Assembly (NCBI RefSeq): GCF_004363955.1
Contig: NZ_SNZR01000017.1
Location: 124,001 to 188,000 of the forward strand
Length of the DNA: 64,000 nucleotides
Direction of reading: 5' to 3'
Origin: Enterovirga rhinocerotis
GTDB lineage: Bacteria > Pseudomonadota > Alphaproteobacteria > Rhizobiales > Beijerinckiaceae
In this document: piece after piece, positions 49,331 to 57,953 of the stretch
How positions within the stretch are numbered: the stretch's first letter is position 1
Layout: each line of letters opens with the position of its first letter
Notes under the pieces: generated by a model
What the model saw: only the letters and a program-made list of their open reading frames with translations
What the model was told of the DNA's origin: nothing
The model's database searches: none
Made by a program: the position numbers and the translations under genes

Positions 49331-51805
49331 ATGGGATGTCAGGTGCTGAAGCAAATTGAAAACGGACAAGGACAGGCCGGCCTCACCGAAGGCGCCGCCG
49401 CGATGCGTTCGGCGATCCTGTCCAAGATTCGTTATGCCTCCGGCCGCGAGCTCGGCAGCGCCCGCCCCCATGACTGGTTCGTCGCGACGGCGCTCGCCGT
49501 GCGCGACCGGGCGGTCGACATCTGGCTGGATTCGATCCAGCGCACCCCCACCGAGGCGAAGCAGGTCGCGTATTTCTCGCTCGAGTTCCTGATCGGCCGG
49601 CTGCTGGAGGATGCGGTGAGCAACCTCGCGCTCACCGACGACGTGCGCGAGGCGCTGGCGAGCCTCGGCATCGATTACGAGGTCGTCAAGGCGGCGGAAC
49701 CCGACGCGGCCCTCGGCAATGGCGGCCTCGGTCGCCTCGCGGCCTGTTTCATGGAATCGATGGCCTCGATCGACCTGCCGGCCTACGGCTACGGCATCCG
49801 CTACGATTACGGGCTGTTCCGGCAGGTCATCACGGACGGCGTGCAGCACGAGGTGCCGGAGGATTGGCTGTCCTTCGGGAACCCGTGGGAGTTCGAGCGC
49901 CCCAACATCGCCTATCCCGTCCGCTTCGGCGGCACGGTCGAGACGGGGCCGGAGACCGGCCTCGGCGTCGGCCACGACTGGCACCCGGCCGAGACGGTGA
50001 TGGCCGTCGCCTACGACACCCCGGTGGTCGGCTGGCGCGGCCGGCGCGTCAACACGCTCCGGCTCTGGTCGGCGCGCGCCGTCGACCCGCTGAAGCTCGA
50101 CGCCTTCAACCACGGCGACTATGTCGGCGCCATGGCCGACCGGGCCCGCGTGGAAGCCATCTCGCGCGTGCTCTATCCGAGCGACGAGACGCCGGCCGGC
50201 CAGGAACTGCGCCTGCGCCAGGAATACTTCTTCACCTCCGCCTCCCTGCAGGATCTCGTCCGGCGCCATCTCGAGCGCAACCCGGACGTGACGAACCTCG
50301 CCGAGCGTTCGGCCATCCAGCTCAACGACACCCATCCGGCCATCGCCGTCGCCGAGCTGATGCGCATCCTCGTCGACGAGAAGCGCGTCGCCTGGGAGGA
50401 GGCCTGGCGGATCACGACCGGCACGCTCAACTACACCAACCACACCCTTCTGCCCGAGGCGCTCGAGAGCTGGCCGACCGAGCTGATGGAGCGGCTCCTG
50501 CCGCGCCACATGCAGATCATCTATCTGATCAACTGGCTGCATCTCGAGAAGCTGGCGAAGGACCGCCCGCTCACGGACGACTTCATCAAGCGCGTCTCCC
50601 TGATCGACGAGGGGCACGGGCGCCGCGTGCGGATGGGCCACCTCGCCTTCCTCGGCTCACGCCGGGTGAACGGCGTCTCGGCGCTCCATACCGACCTCGT
50701 GCGCGAGACCGTGTTCAGCGATCTCCACGCCCTCTATCCGGACCGGATCGTCAACAAGACCAACGGCATCACCTTCCGGCGCTGGCTTCAGCAGGCCAAT
50801 CCGGGCCTCACGGAGATCCTGATCGAGGTCGCCGGCCCCGCCGTTCTCGACGATCCCTCCCGCCTCGAAGCCTTGATGCGCCACGCGGACGACGCCTCGC
50901 TGCGGGACCGGCTGCGCGCGGCGCGGCGGCACAACAAGGACATCCTGGCCCGCACGATCAAGGAGAGGGTCGGGATCGTCGTCGATCCGGACGCGATCTT
51001 CGACGTCCAGATCAAGCGCATCCACGAATACAAGCGCCAATTGCTCAACCTGATCGAGACCGCCGCCCTCTACGAGGCGATCCGGGCCGAGCCGCATCGC
51101 GACTGGACGCCCCGGGTCAAGATCATGGCCGGCAAGGCCGCCTCGAGCTACCACCGGGCGAAGCTCATCATCCGCTTCGCCCACGATCTCGCCCGGCGGA
51201 TCAACGACGATCCGGCCGTGCGCGGGCGGCTGAAGATGGTGTTCCTGCCGAACTACAACGTGAGTCTGGCCGAATGCATCATCCCGGCGGCGGACCTCTC
51301 CGAGCAGATCTCCACCGCCGGCATGGAGGCCTCCGGCACGGGCAACATGAAATTCGCGCTGAACGGTGCCATCACGATCGGCACGCTCGACGGCGCGAAT
51401 GTCGAGATCCGCGAGCATGTCGGTGCGGAAAACATCGCGATCTTCGGCCTGACGGCCCCCGAAGTCGCCGAGCGGCGCGCCGATCCCGATCACGGCCGGG
51501 CCGCCATCGCCCGCTCGCCCCGCCTCGCCGCGACCCTCTACGCGATGCGCGCCGGCGCCTATTCGCCCGAGGATCGCACCCGCTATGCCGCCCTCGTCGA
51601 AGGGCTGTCGGATAACGACACCTTCATGGTGACGGACGATTTCGACAGCTACTGGGATGCCCAGCGCGGCCTCGACGCGCTCTGGGCCGACCAGCCGCAT
51701 TGGTGGCGCGAGAGCATCGCCAACACCGCCCGGATCGGCTGGTTCTCGTCGGATAGGACGATCCGGGAGTATGCGGACGAGATCTGGCGCATCCCGGTGC
51801 GATGA
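49331..51805 (+). CDS. glgP: glycogen/alpha-glucan phosphorylase
   Basis: 824-aa GT35 phosphorylase that releases glucose-1-phosphate from glycogen. N-terminal blocks KQVAYFSLEFLIGRLLEDAV and ALGNGGLGRLAACFMESMAS, a central NDTHPAIAVAELMRILVDE, and the PLP-binding lysine K674 in ASGTGNMKFALNG. The C terminus is complete. The first ~25 residues vary in the family, so the start at 49331 is plausible but not certain. No other glycogen genes are in the window; converges on a toxin-antitoxin pair. Confidence 0.96.
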   Translation: MGCQVLKQIENGQGQAGLTEGAAAMRSAILSKIRYASGRELGSARPHDWFVATALAVRDRAVDIWLDSIQRTPTEAKQVAYFSLEFLIGRLLEDAVSNLALTDDVREALASLGIDYEVVKAAEPDAALGNGGLGRLAACFMESMASIDLPAYGYGIRYDYGLFRQVITDGVQHEVPEDWLSFGNPWEFERPNIAYPVRFGGTVETGPETGLGVGHDWHPAETVMAVAYDTPVVGWRGRRVNTLRLWSARAVDPLKLDAFNHGDYVGAMADRARVEAISRVLYPSDETPAGQELRLRQEYFFTSASLQDLVRRHLERNPDVTNLAERSAIQLNDTHPAIAVAELMRILVDEKRVAWEEAWRITTGTLNYTNHTLLPEALESWPTELMERLLPRHMQIIYLINWLHLEKLAKDRPLTDDFIKRVSLIDEGHGRRVRMGHLAFLGSRRVNGVSALHTDLVRETVFSDLHALYPDRIVNKTNGITFRRWLQQANPGLTEILIEVAGPAVLDDPSRLEALMRHADDASLRDRLRAARRHNKDILARTIKERVGIVVDPDAIFDVQIKRIHEYKRQLLNLIETAALYEAIRAEPHRDWTPRVKIMAGKAASSYHRAKLIIRFAHDLARRINDDPAVRGRLKMVFLPNYNVSLAECIIPAADLSEQISTAGMEASGTGNMKFALNGAITIGTLDGANVEIREHVGAENIAIFGLTAPEVAERRADPDHGRAAIARSPRLAATLYAMRAGAYSPEDRTRYAALVEGLSDNDTFMVTDDFDSYWDAQRGLDALWADQPHWWRESIANTARIGWFSSDRTIREYADEIWRIPVR

Positions 51806-51821
51806 GGCGAACGCGCGGGCG

Positions 51822-52376
51822 CTACCGGTACATCAACACGCGCGCCTGCGGCAGGAGCTGAAGCAGGAAGTCGAAATCCTTGATGTTTCGCGTGAGCACC
51901 GTGAGCCCATCCTTGTGGGCCTGAAGAAACAGGACGCAGTCCTGCAACGCTCTGCGTCGGTGCTCGTCCCGGTAGCCCTGAAGACGGCACAAGACACCCG
52001 ACAGGACGGCCGCTCGCCCAAGCGTATCGAGATCGGGGACACGGATGCGGTGCGTCGGCATGCTCCGGACGAGCGTCCGAAGGGTGCGGATGACGGCCGG
52101 CGTGTCCGGATGCTCCGGGTCGAGCACCCCGACGGTATGCATCAGCTCCTGGATCGCCATGGCGGAATGATGAGCATGCCGCGTCCCGATCAGTCGCTCG
52201 ACCGTTTCGTCCAACCGGCCATGCAACTGATCGATATAGACCACGGTATCGAGAAGCAGGCCCGGTCCCGCGAGATCGGCGACGGTCAGGAAGGGTAGGT
52301 CGGCGTCAGGGCGACGCGACAGGCTCGCGGTCCGACGCGCCAGCCGGGCAGCGGCATCGAAATCGAGCTCGGCCAC
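51822..52376 (-). CDS. PIN-domain toxin
   Basis: 184-aa PIN-like ribonuclease candidate. The acidic residues are in place: D43 in LLLDTVVYIDQL, E77 in MAIQELMHTVG, D146 in ALQDCVLFLQ and D167 in RNIKDFDFL. An N-terminal extension of about 35 residues precedes the PIN core, longer than usual VapC. GTG start at 52376, 2 bp after the antitoxin stop, so translation is coupled. Toxic activity is inferred from family and pairing. Confidence 0.8.
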   Translation of the reverse strand: MAELDFDAAARLARRTASLSRRPDADLPFLTVADLAGPGLLLDTVVYIDQLHGRLDETVERLIGTRHAHHSAMAIQELMHTVGVLDPEHPDTPAVIRTLRTLVRSMPTHRIRVPDLDTLGRAAVLSGVLCRLQGYRDEHRRRALQDCVLFLQAHKDGLTVLTRNIKDFDFLLQLLPQARVLMYR

Positions 52377-52378
52377 GC

Positions 52379-52714
52379 TCAGAAGCCGAGCTTGATCCGC
52401 GGGTCCACCGTCGCTTTCAGGCTCTTGAACGTTTCGGCAAATCCGTCCTCGAGCGCCAGGTTGGCGAGAGCGAACTCGATCAGCCTCGTATTTTCCTGGA
52501 TTCCGGTCCTCAGCTTCGCCTTCTCGACCAGCGCCTTGCTGACGCGCCCCGTGATCCGGCTTCCCTTGTCGTCGAGCAGACCCGAGGCGGCCGCCTTCTT
52601 CAGAACCTCTGCCTCGACGCCTCCGGCGCCCTCGATCGTCCGGTCCGACCGGCCACGGCCAGAGCTTGAATCCTCACGGCCGGTTGCCCGGACCTTTGTC
52701 GTGCCGCGCGGCAT
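52379..52714 (-). CDS. antitoxin of the PIN-toxin pair
   Basis: 111-aa basic-then-acidic protein. The N-terminal ~40 residues are Arg/Ser/Gly-rich and probably flexible. The remainder is helical (KALVEKAKLRTGIQENTRLI, EFALANLALEDGFAETFKS), compatible with a DNA-binding and toxin-binding antitoxin. I chose the ATG at 52714 because the perfect inverted repeat at 52727-52755 then lies just upstream, as an operator should. An in-frame ATG at 52756 would put the repeat inside the gene. Family name not recognised. Confidence 0.65.
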   Translation of the reverse strand: MPRGTTKVRATGREDSSSGRGRSDRTIEGAGGVEAEVLKKAAASGLLDDKGSRITGRVSKALVEKAKLRTGIQENTRLIEFALANLALEDGFAETFKSLKATVDPRIKLGF

Positions 52715-52726
52715 CGCCTTCAATCC

Positions 52727-52755
52727 TGTTCGACAAGAGCCAGATTTGTCGAACA
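52727..52755 (-). promoter_or_regulatory. perfect inverted-repeat operator of the toxin-antitoxin pair
   Basis: TGTTCGACAA and its exact reverse complement TTGTCGAACA are separated by 9 bp. The repeat ends 13 bp upstream of the antitoxin ATG, where it would cover the promoter. Its position fits an autoregulatory binding site for the antitoxin or toxin-antitoxin complex. Confidence 0.6.
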
Positions 52756-52795
52756 TACACCGTTCAGGCCGCCGGTCCAGGCCGGCAGTCGGCGC

Positions 52796-54013
52796 CTACT
52801 CGCTCGCCAGGATCATGTTGCGCACGATCGGGTGGACCTGCCCCTGCCAGCGGCGGCCGCTGAAGACGCCGTAATGGCCGACGCCGACCTGCATGTGGTG
52901 GCGCTTGCGATAGGGCTTGAGGCCGCTGCAGAGGTCCTGGGCGGCGAGGGTCTGGCCGATCGCGCAGATGTCGTCGCGCTCGCCTTCGACGGTGAGGAGG
53001 GCCGTCTTGCGGATGGCGCGCGGCTCGACCTTGCGGCCGCGATGGGTGAGTTCGCCGCGGGCGAGCCGGTATTCCTGGAAGATCCACTGCACCGTCTCGA
53101 GGTAGAACTCGGCCGGCAGGTCGAGGACCGCGAAATACTCGTCGTAGAAGGCCTTCGCGGTCTCCGCCTGCTCCGTGCGCCCGCTGGCGAGGTGATCGAA
53201 GAGATCAAGATGCGCCCGCACGTGGCGCGACATGTTCATGGACATGAAAGCGGTGAGCTGGACGAATCCCGGATAGACCCGCCGCCCGGCACCCGGATAG
53301 CGCGAGGGGACGGAGGCGATCAGGTTGTCGCGGAACCAGGCGATCGGCTTGCCGGTCGCGAGTTCATTGACCTTGGTCGGGTTGAGGCGCGTATCGACGG
53401 GTCCGGCCATGAGCGTCATGGATTTCGGCGCCGCCGGGTGGTCGTCCTGCGCCATGACCGCCGCGGCGGCGAGCGCCTGCACGCAGGGCTGGCAGACGGC
53501 GAGGAGATGGGCTCCGGGGCCCATCACCCCGAGGAACTCGATCAGGTAATCGACATAATCCTCGAAGCCGAAGCGCCCCGCCGCCAGCGGCACGTCGCGG
53601 GCATTGTGCCAATCGGTGATGTAGACGTCGTTTTCCGGCAGCAGCGTCTCGACCGTCCCGCGCAGCAGCGTCGCGAAATGCCCCGACATCGGCGCGACGA
53701 CGAGAATGCGGGGCTGCTCGACGTCGATGTCCTTGCGGAAGCGCAGCAACGTGCCGAACGGGGCGACATGCACCCGCTCCTCCGTCACCGCCACCTCGCG
53801 GTTGCCGACGCGGACCGAAGGCAGCTCGAAGCTCGGCCGCGCATGGCTCAGACGGAACCGCTCCACCATCTCGAGCCCCGCCGTCATGGACCGCGCGACG
53901 GAGCTGCTCGATACGGCGGGCGCGAGCTCCCCGAGGATGCCGCGCATCGTCCCGGCCATCCGGCGGAACGGGTCGATGACATCGTCCTGACTTTGATAGG
54001 CGAGATACATCAT
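52796..54013 (-). CDS. phaZ: intracellular polyhydroxyalkanoate depolymerase
   Basis: 405-aa PHA depolymerase of the PhaZ/DepA type, mobilising stored polyester. The nucleophile region reads HLLAVCQPCVQALAA with C174 in the lipase-box position, as in cytosolic PhaZ enzymes that use cysteine. VYITDWHNARDVPLAAG and VEGERDDICAIGQT (acidic residue) and MQVGVGHYGVFSG (histidine) complete the alpha/beta-hydrolase triad. The tandem ATG at 54013 (MMYLAYQSQDD) matches the family N terminus; the longer frame to 54133 is rejected. No phaC or phaR in the window. Confidence 0.92.
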   Translation of the reverse strand: MMYLAYQSQDDVIDPFRRMAGTMRGILGELAPAVSSSSVARSMTAGLEMVERFRLSHARPSFELPSVRVGNREVAVTEERVHVAPFGTLLRFRKDIDVEQPRILVVAPMSGHFATLLRGTVETLLPENDVYITDWHNARDVPLAAGRFGFEDYVDYLIEFLGVMGPGAHLLAVCQPCVQALAAAAVMAQDDHPAAPKSMTLMAGPVDTRLNPTKVNELATGKPIAWFRDNLIASVPSRYPGAGRRVYPGFVQLTAFMSMNMSRHVRAHLDLFDHLASGRTEQAETAKAFYDEYFAVLDLPAEFYLETVQWIFQEYRLARGELTHRGRKVEPRAIRKTALLTVEGERDDICAIGQTLAAQDLCSGLKPYRKRHHMQVGVGHYGVFSGRRWQGQVHPIVRNMILASE

Positions 54014-54150
54014 GCCCGGCGGGTCCCCTTGCACGAGTTTTGCAGCCGCGTAGCTCCGATCGCCCGACCACGAGGACCGATATGACCGACGGGCTGCATG
54101 TTGCGTTGCATCATCATGGACGACAAGGCTCAACAGAGGAGTGACAGGTG
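54014..54150. promoter_or_regulatory. divergent phaZ / GST intergenic region
   Basis: 137-bp gap with both promoters. It contains the TGC-rich stretch CTGCATGTTGCGTTGCATC (54094-54112), in which TGCA or TTGC recurs several times. TGC-rich sequences are bound by PhaR-type regulators in related bacteria, but this match is loose. Confidence 0.25.
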
Positions 54151-54807
54151 ATGGCCGAAGCGACGCTGACCATCAGCAGCAAGAACTATTCCTCCTGGGC
54201 CCTGCGGGGCTGGCTGCTCTGCAAAATGGCCGGGCTCTCCTTCAGGGAGACCATGCTCCCCTGGGACGACCCGTCGGTGCGAGCCGAATTGCTGCTCCTG
54301 TCGCCGTCCTTCCTCGTGCCGAAACTGACCCATCGCGGCATCGAGATCTGGGACACGCTCGCGATCGCCGAGTATCTGGCCGAGATCAGGCCCGAGGCGA
54401 CGCTCTGGCCCACGGATCCGGCGGAGCGCGCGGCCTGCCGCTCGATCAGCGGCGAGATGCATTCCGGCTTCAGCAACCTCCGGTCCGCGCTGCCGATGAA
54501 CCTCAAGGCCCATTATCCGGGCTTCAAGGTCTGGGCGGGGGCGCAGGCCGATATCGACCGCGTGACGACGATCTGGCGCGACCGCCTCAAGACCTCGGGC
54601 GGACCATTCCTGTTCGGCGCCTCGCCGACCGTCGCGGATGCGATGTACGCGCCCGTCGCAACGCGCTTCCGGACCTATGCCGTCACGCTCGACCCGGTCT
54701 CGTCCGCCTATTGCGACACGATCCTCGGCTGGGCGCCGATGACGGAATGGATCGGCGCCGCCCAGGAGGAGCCGGACGAACTCGAGGAACTCGACGTCGA
54801 GTTCTGA
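54151..54807 (+). CDS. glutathione S-transferase family protein
   Basis: 218-aa GST. Thioredoxin-fold N-terminal domain with SKNYSSWALRGWLLCKMAGL (catalytic Ser/Tyr region), the cis-Pro block LVPKLTHRG and GSH-binding WDTLAIAEYLAE, then an all-helical C-terminal domain containing FLFGASPTVADAMYAPVATR. The preceding GTG at 54148 is an alternative start; GAGGAG lies upstream. Divergent from phaZ. Confidence 0.92.
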   Translation: MAEATLTISSKNYSSWALRGWLLCKMAGLSFRETMLPWDDPSVRAELLLLSPSFLVPKLTHRGIEIWDTLAIAEYLAEIRPEATLWPTDPAERAACRSISGEMHSGFSNLRSALPMNLKAHYPGFKVWAGAQADIDRVTTIWRDRLKTSGGPFLFGASPTVADAMYAPVATRFRTYAVTLDPVSSAYCDTILGWAPMTEWIGAAQEEPDELEELDVEF

Positions 54808-54822
54808 GACGCGCGGACGCGC

Positions 54823-55518
54823 TCAGATCGCCATCCGGTCGCGGACGGCGTCTCCTTCGAGCTCCTTCGGGCCGCCCGCCATCACCACCTCGCCCCGCTC
54901 GAGCAGGATGAAGCGGTCGGCGAGGTCGCGGGCGAACTCGAAATACTGCTCGACCAGCACGATCGCCATGTCGCCCCGATCGCGCAGATACGAGATGGCG
55001 CGCCCGATATCCTTGATGATCGAGGGCTGGATGCCTTCGGTCGGCTCATCGAGGACGAGGAGGCGCGGGCGTGTCGTCAGCGCCCGGCCGATGGCGAGCT
55101 GCTGCTGCTGGCCTCCCGAAAGGTCGCCGCCGCGCCGGTGCAGCATCGATTTCAGCACCGGGAAGATGTCGAAGACCTCGGGCGGCACATGCCGGTCGCG
55201 CCGCTTCAGCGGGGCATAGCCCGTCTCGAGGTTCTCCTTGACGGTGAGGAGCGGGAAGATCTCGCGCCCCTGCGGCACGTAGCCGATGCCGCGCCGGGCA
55301 CGCTCATAGGGTTTGAGCGCCGACACGTCCTCTCCGTCGAGCGAGATCACGCCGGACGCGATCGGCCGGTGGCCGACGATGGCGCGCATGAGAGAGGATT
55401 TCCCGACGCCGTTGCGGCCGAGGACGCAGGTCACCTCCCCGACCCGGGCCTCGAGCGAGACGCCGCGCAGGGCCTGGGATGCGCCGTAGAAGAGGGAGAT
55501 GTCGTGGACGTTCAGCAT
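54823..55518 (-). CDS. urtE: urea ABC transporter ATP-binding subunit UrtE
   Basis: 231-aa ATPase. Walker A GRNGVGKSS near residue 35, signature LSGGQQQQLAIGRAL near 137, Walker B RLLVLDEPTEGIQPSIIKDI and the switch histidine region. The EPTEGIQPSI segment is typical of UrtE rather than LivF. Last gene of the minus-strand operon urtA-B-C-D-E; a palindromic repeat separates it from urtD. Confidence 0.95.
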   Translation of the reverse strand: MLNVHDISLFYGASQALRGVSLEARVGEVTCVLGRNGVGKSSLMRAIVGHRPIASGVISLDGEDVSALKPYERARRGIGYVPQGREIFPLLTVKENLETGYAPLKRRDRHVPPEVFDIFPVLKSMLHRRGGDLSGGQQQQLAIGRALTTRPRLLVLDEPTEGIQPSIIKDIGRAISYLRDRGDMAIVLVEQYFEFARDLADRFILLERGEVVMAGGPKELEGDAVRDRMAI

Positions 55519-55531
55519 GCTAACCACTCCC

Positions 55532-55674
55532 GCCTCTCCCCTTGCGGGAGAGGTCGAGCGCCGCCGGCAGGCGGCGACCGGGTGAGGGGTGCGCAAGACG
55601 CGAATGTCGAGTCTCTCCCCTCATCCGACCCCTGCCGCCGCAGGGGCCACCTTCTCCCGCAAGGGGAGAAGGGA
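55532..55674. repeat. palindromic repeat in the urtD-urtE gap (chimera of two families)
   Basis: The left half (CCTCTCCCCTTGCGGGAGAG, GTCGAGCGCCGCC, CCGGGTGAGGG) resembles the left half of the element at 57798. The right half (CCCCTCATCCGACCCCTGC, then GGCCACCTTCTCCCGCAAGG and GGAGAAGGGA) is nearly identical to the right half of the element at 30561-30709. Arms pair imperfectly. It fills the whole urtD-urtE spacer. Confidence 0.75.
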
Positions 55675-55689
55675 CGCTGTGCGAGCCGC

Positions 55690-56448
55690 TCATCGCCCGA
55701 GATACACCTCGACCACCCGCTCGTCGGCCGAGACCTGATCGAGCGGCCCCTCCGCCAGCACCGAGCCCTCGTGGAGGCATGTGACCTTGACGCCGAGATC
55801 GCGCACGAAGGTCATGTCGTGCTCGACGACGACGACCGCGCGCGTCTCGGCGATCTCGCGCAGGAGATCGGCCGTATCCGCCGTCTCCTGGTCGGTCATG
55901 CCGGCGGCCGGCTCGTCGACGAGAAGGAGCTGCGGCTCCTGGGCGAGCAGCATGCCGATCTCGAGCCATTGCTTCTGGCCGTGCGACAGCTCGGAGGCCG
56001 GACGCCGGCGCTGGTCCTTGAGGCGCACGCGCTCCAGGAGCGCGTCGATCCGCTCGCGTTCCGCCGCAGTCTTGCGCGCGAAGAGCGTCGGGAGAGTGCG
56101 CCGGTCGGCCTTCAGCGAGAGGCGGATATTGTCCTCGACCGTATGCATCTCGAAGACGGTCGGCGTCTGGAACTTCCGGCCGATGCCGAGCTGGGCGATC
56201 GAGGCCTCGTCGAGCCGCGTCAGGTCGTGCCGGCCGGCGAAGATGGCATCGCCCTCGCTCGGCCGCGTCTTGCCGGTGATGACGTCCATCATCGTCGTCT
56301 TGCCGGCCCCGTTCGGGCCGATGATGGCGCGCATCTCGGCGCGGCCGATGGCGAGCGAGAGGTTGTTCAGCGCGCGGAAGCCGTCGAAGACGACCGAGAC
56401 GCCGTTGAGGTAGAGCAGCGCCGTGGTGACGGGGAGACTCGTCGTCAT
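55690..56448 (-). CDS. urtD: urea ABC transporter ATP-binding subunit UrtD
   Basis: 252-aa ATPase. Walker A GPNGAGKTT near residue 44, the variant signature LSHGQKQWLEIGMLL that distinguishes UrtD, Walker B LLLVDEPAAGMTDQE and EHDMTFVRDLG with the switch histidine. GRKFQTPTVFEMHTVEDNI is the family's Q-loop block. Second ATPase of the urea importer. Palindromic repeats flank the gene on both sides. Confidence 0.96.
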   Translation of the reverse strand: MTTSLPVTTALLYLNGVSVVFDGFRALNNLSLAIGRAEMRAIIGPNGAGKTTMMDVITGKTRPSEGDAIFAGRHDLTRLDEASIAQLGIGRKFQTPTVFEMHTVEDNIRLSLKADRRTLPTLFARKTAAERERIDALLERVRLKDQRRRPASELSHGQKQWLEIGMLLAQEPQLLLVDEPAAGMTDQETADTADLLREIAETRAVVVVEHDMTFVRDLGVKVTCLHEGSVLAEGPLDQVSADERVVEVYLGR

Positions 56449-56470
56449 AGGAGCCCTCCGCTCGCTCGCC

Positions 56471-56621
56471 CACCCTCCCCTGGAGGGGGAGGGTCGGACC
56501 GCAGGTCCGGGGTGGGGTGATACGCGATCGCCGCTGCGATGACGCTGGCGGTGTGGCGAGGGGGATTCACCCCACCCCGCCGCCTTCGGCGTCGACCCTC
56601 CCCCTGCAGGGGAGGGTGAAG
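56471..56621. repeat. palindromic repeat in the urtC-urtD gap, family C
   Basis: Long imperfect palindrome: left arm CACCCTCCCCTGGAGGGGGA-GGGTCGG with GGGGTGGGGTGA, right arm TTCACCCCACCCCGCC with CGACCCTCCCCCTGCAGGGG-AGGGTGAA. Its sequence differs from the other three elements in the operon. Confidence 0.75.
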
Positions 56622-56644
56622 GAGTGGGATGGAGAACATCGCTC

Positions 56645-57793
56645 TCACTCCGCCGCCGCCGGCTTCGAGGCGACGCCGTCCTCGTCGATGATCTCGGGCG
56701 CGGGCCGCTTCCTGCGGAAGCCCCAGGCTTCGAGGAAGGTGCCGAGGATGCCCTTCGGCAGGAACAGCGTCACGACCACGAAGAGCGCGCCGAGGGCGAA
56801 GAGCCAGAGTTCGGGCAGGACGCCGGTGAACCAGGTCTTGCCGGCATTGACCGTCAGCGCGCCGAGGGCCGCACCGACGAGCGTGCCGCGTCCGCCGACG
56901 GCGACCCAGATCACGGTCTCGATCGAATTGGCGGGCGCGAATTCGGACGGGTTGATGATGCCGACCTGCGGCACGTAGAGCGCTCCGGCGATCCCGGCGA
57001 GCACGGCCGAGACGACCCAGACGAAGAGCTTGTAGTGCTCGACCCGGTAGCCGATGAACCGGGTCCGGCTCTCGGCGTCGCGGATGGCGACGAGGACCTT
57101 GCCGAGCTTCGAGGTCACGATGGCGCGGCAGGCGAGGAGGCCGAGCGCAAGCGCCAGGGCCGAGGCCGCGAACAAAGCCGCGCGCGTGCCCGGCGCCTGG
57201 ACGGGGAAGCCGAGGATGTCCTTGAAATCGGTCAGGCCGTTATTGCCGCCGAACCCCATGTCGTTGCGGAAGAAGGCGAGCAGCAGGGCGTAGGTCATCG
57301 CCTGGGTGATGATCGAGAGGTAGACGCCCGTGACGCGCGAGCGGAAGGCGAGCCAGCCGAAGACGAAGGCGAGGAGGCCCGGCGCCAGCACCACCATCAG
57401 CGCCGCGAAGGGGAAATGATCGAAACCCCACCAATACCAGGGCAGCTCCTTCCAGTTCAGGAACACCATGAAGTCGGGCAGGACCGGATTGGCATAGACG
57501 CCGCGTGTCCCGATCTGCCGCATCAGGTACATGCCCATGGCGTAGCCGCCGAGCGCGAAGAAGGCGCCGTGGCCGAGCGAGAGGATGCCGGCATAGCCCC
57601 AGATCAGGTCGACCGAGACCGCCAGCAGGGCGTAGCAGAGATACTTGCCGAGGAGCGGCATCATGTAGTCCGGCACGTGCAGCGGCGAGCCGGGGGGCAG
57701 CAGCAGGTTCGAGGCCGGCACGAGCAAGGCGGCGGCCAGCACGATCGCCAGGAAGACGATCGTCGTGCGGTTGAAGACGCGGTCGGAGGTCAT
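56645..57793 (-). CDS. urtC: urea ABC transporter permease UrtC
   Basis: 382-aa branched-chain-type permease with about nine hydrophobic segments. Blocks include KYLCYALLAVSVDLIWGYAG, LSLGHGAFFALGGYAMGMYL, NNGLTDFKDILGF and WVAVGGRGTLVGAALGAL, the last being the EAA-like ATPase contact. Works with UrtB to form the membrane pore. The C-terminal hydrophilic tail is usual. Length normal. Confidence 0.95.
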   Translation of the reverse strand: MTSDRVFNRTTIVFLAIVLAAALLVPASNLLLPPGSPLHVPDYMMPLLGKYLCYALLAVSVDLIWGYAGILSLGHGAFFALGGYAMGMYLMRQIGTRGVYANPVLPDFMVFLNWKELPWYWWGFDHFPFAALMVVLAPGLLAFVFGWLAFRSRVTGVYLSIITQAMTYALLLAFFRNDMGFGGNNGLTDFKDILGFPVQAPGTRAALFAASALALALGLLACRAIVTSKLGKVLVAIRDAESRTRFIGYRVEHYKLFVWVVSAVLAGIAGALYVPQVGIINPSEFAPANSIETVIWVAVGGRGTLVGAALGALTVNAGKTWFTGVLPELWLFALGALFVVVTLFLPKGILGTFLEAWGFRRKRPAPEIIDEDGVASKPAAAE

Positions 57794-57797
57794 GGGG

Positions 57798-57936
57798 CCT
57801 TCCTCTCCCGAGAGGGAGAGGTCGAGTCGGCGTCAGCCGACCGGGTGAGGGCAGGACGGTTTCCGGAGAGGTCGCATCCCTCACCCGGTCGACGCCTGCC
57901 GGCGTCGCTCGACCTCTCCCTCTCGGGAGAGGAAGG
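57798..57936. repeat. palindromic repeat in the urtB-urtC gap, family B
   Basis: Palindromic element: left arm CCTTCCTCTCCCGAGAGGGA-GAGGTCGAG and GACCGGGTGAGGG, right arm CCCTCACCCGGTCGACG and CTCGACCTCTCCCTCTCGGG-AGAGGAAGG. The arms are close to perfect complements, so the mRNA would form a very stable hairpin between urtB and urtC. Confidence 0.8.
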
Positions 57937-57953
57937 TTGCGTCAGGACCGCCA

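Noticed and set aside
54094-54112. PhaR binding site upstream of phaZ
   Set aside because: The TGC-rich stretch does not form a clear inverted repeat of the known type and there is no phaR or phasin gene nearby; kept only as a weak note in the intergenic entry.
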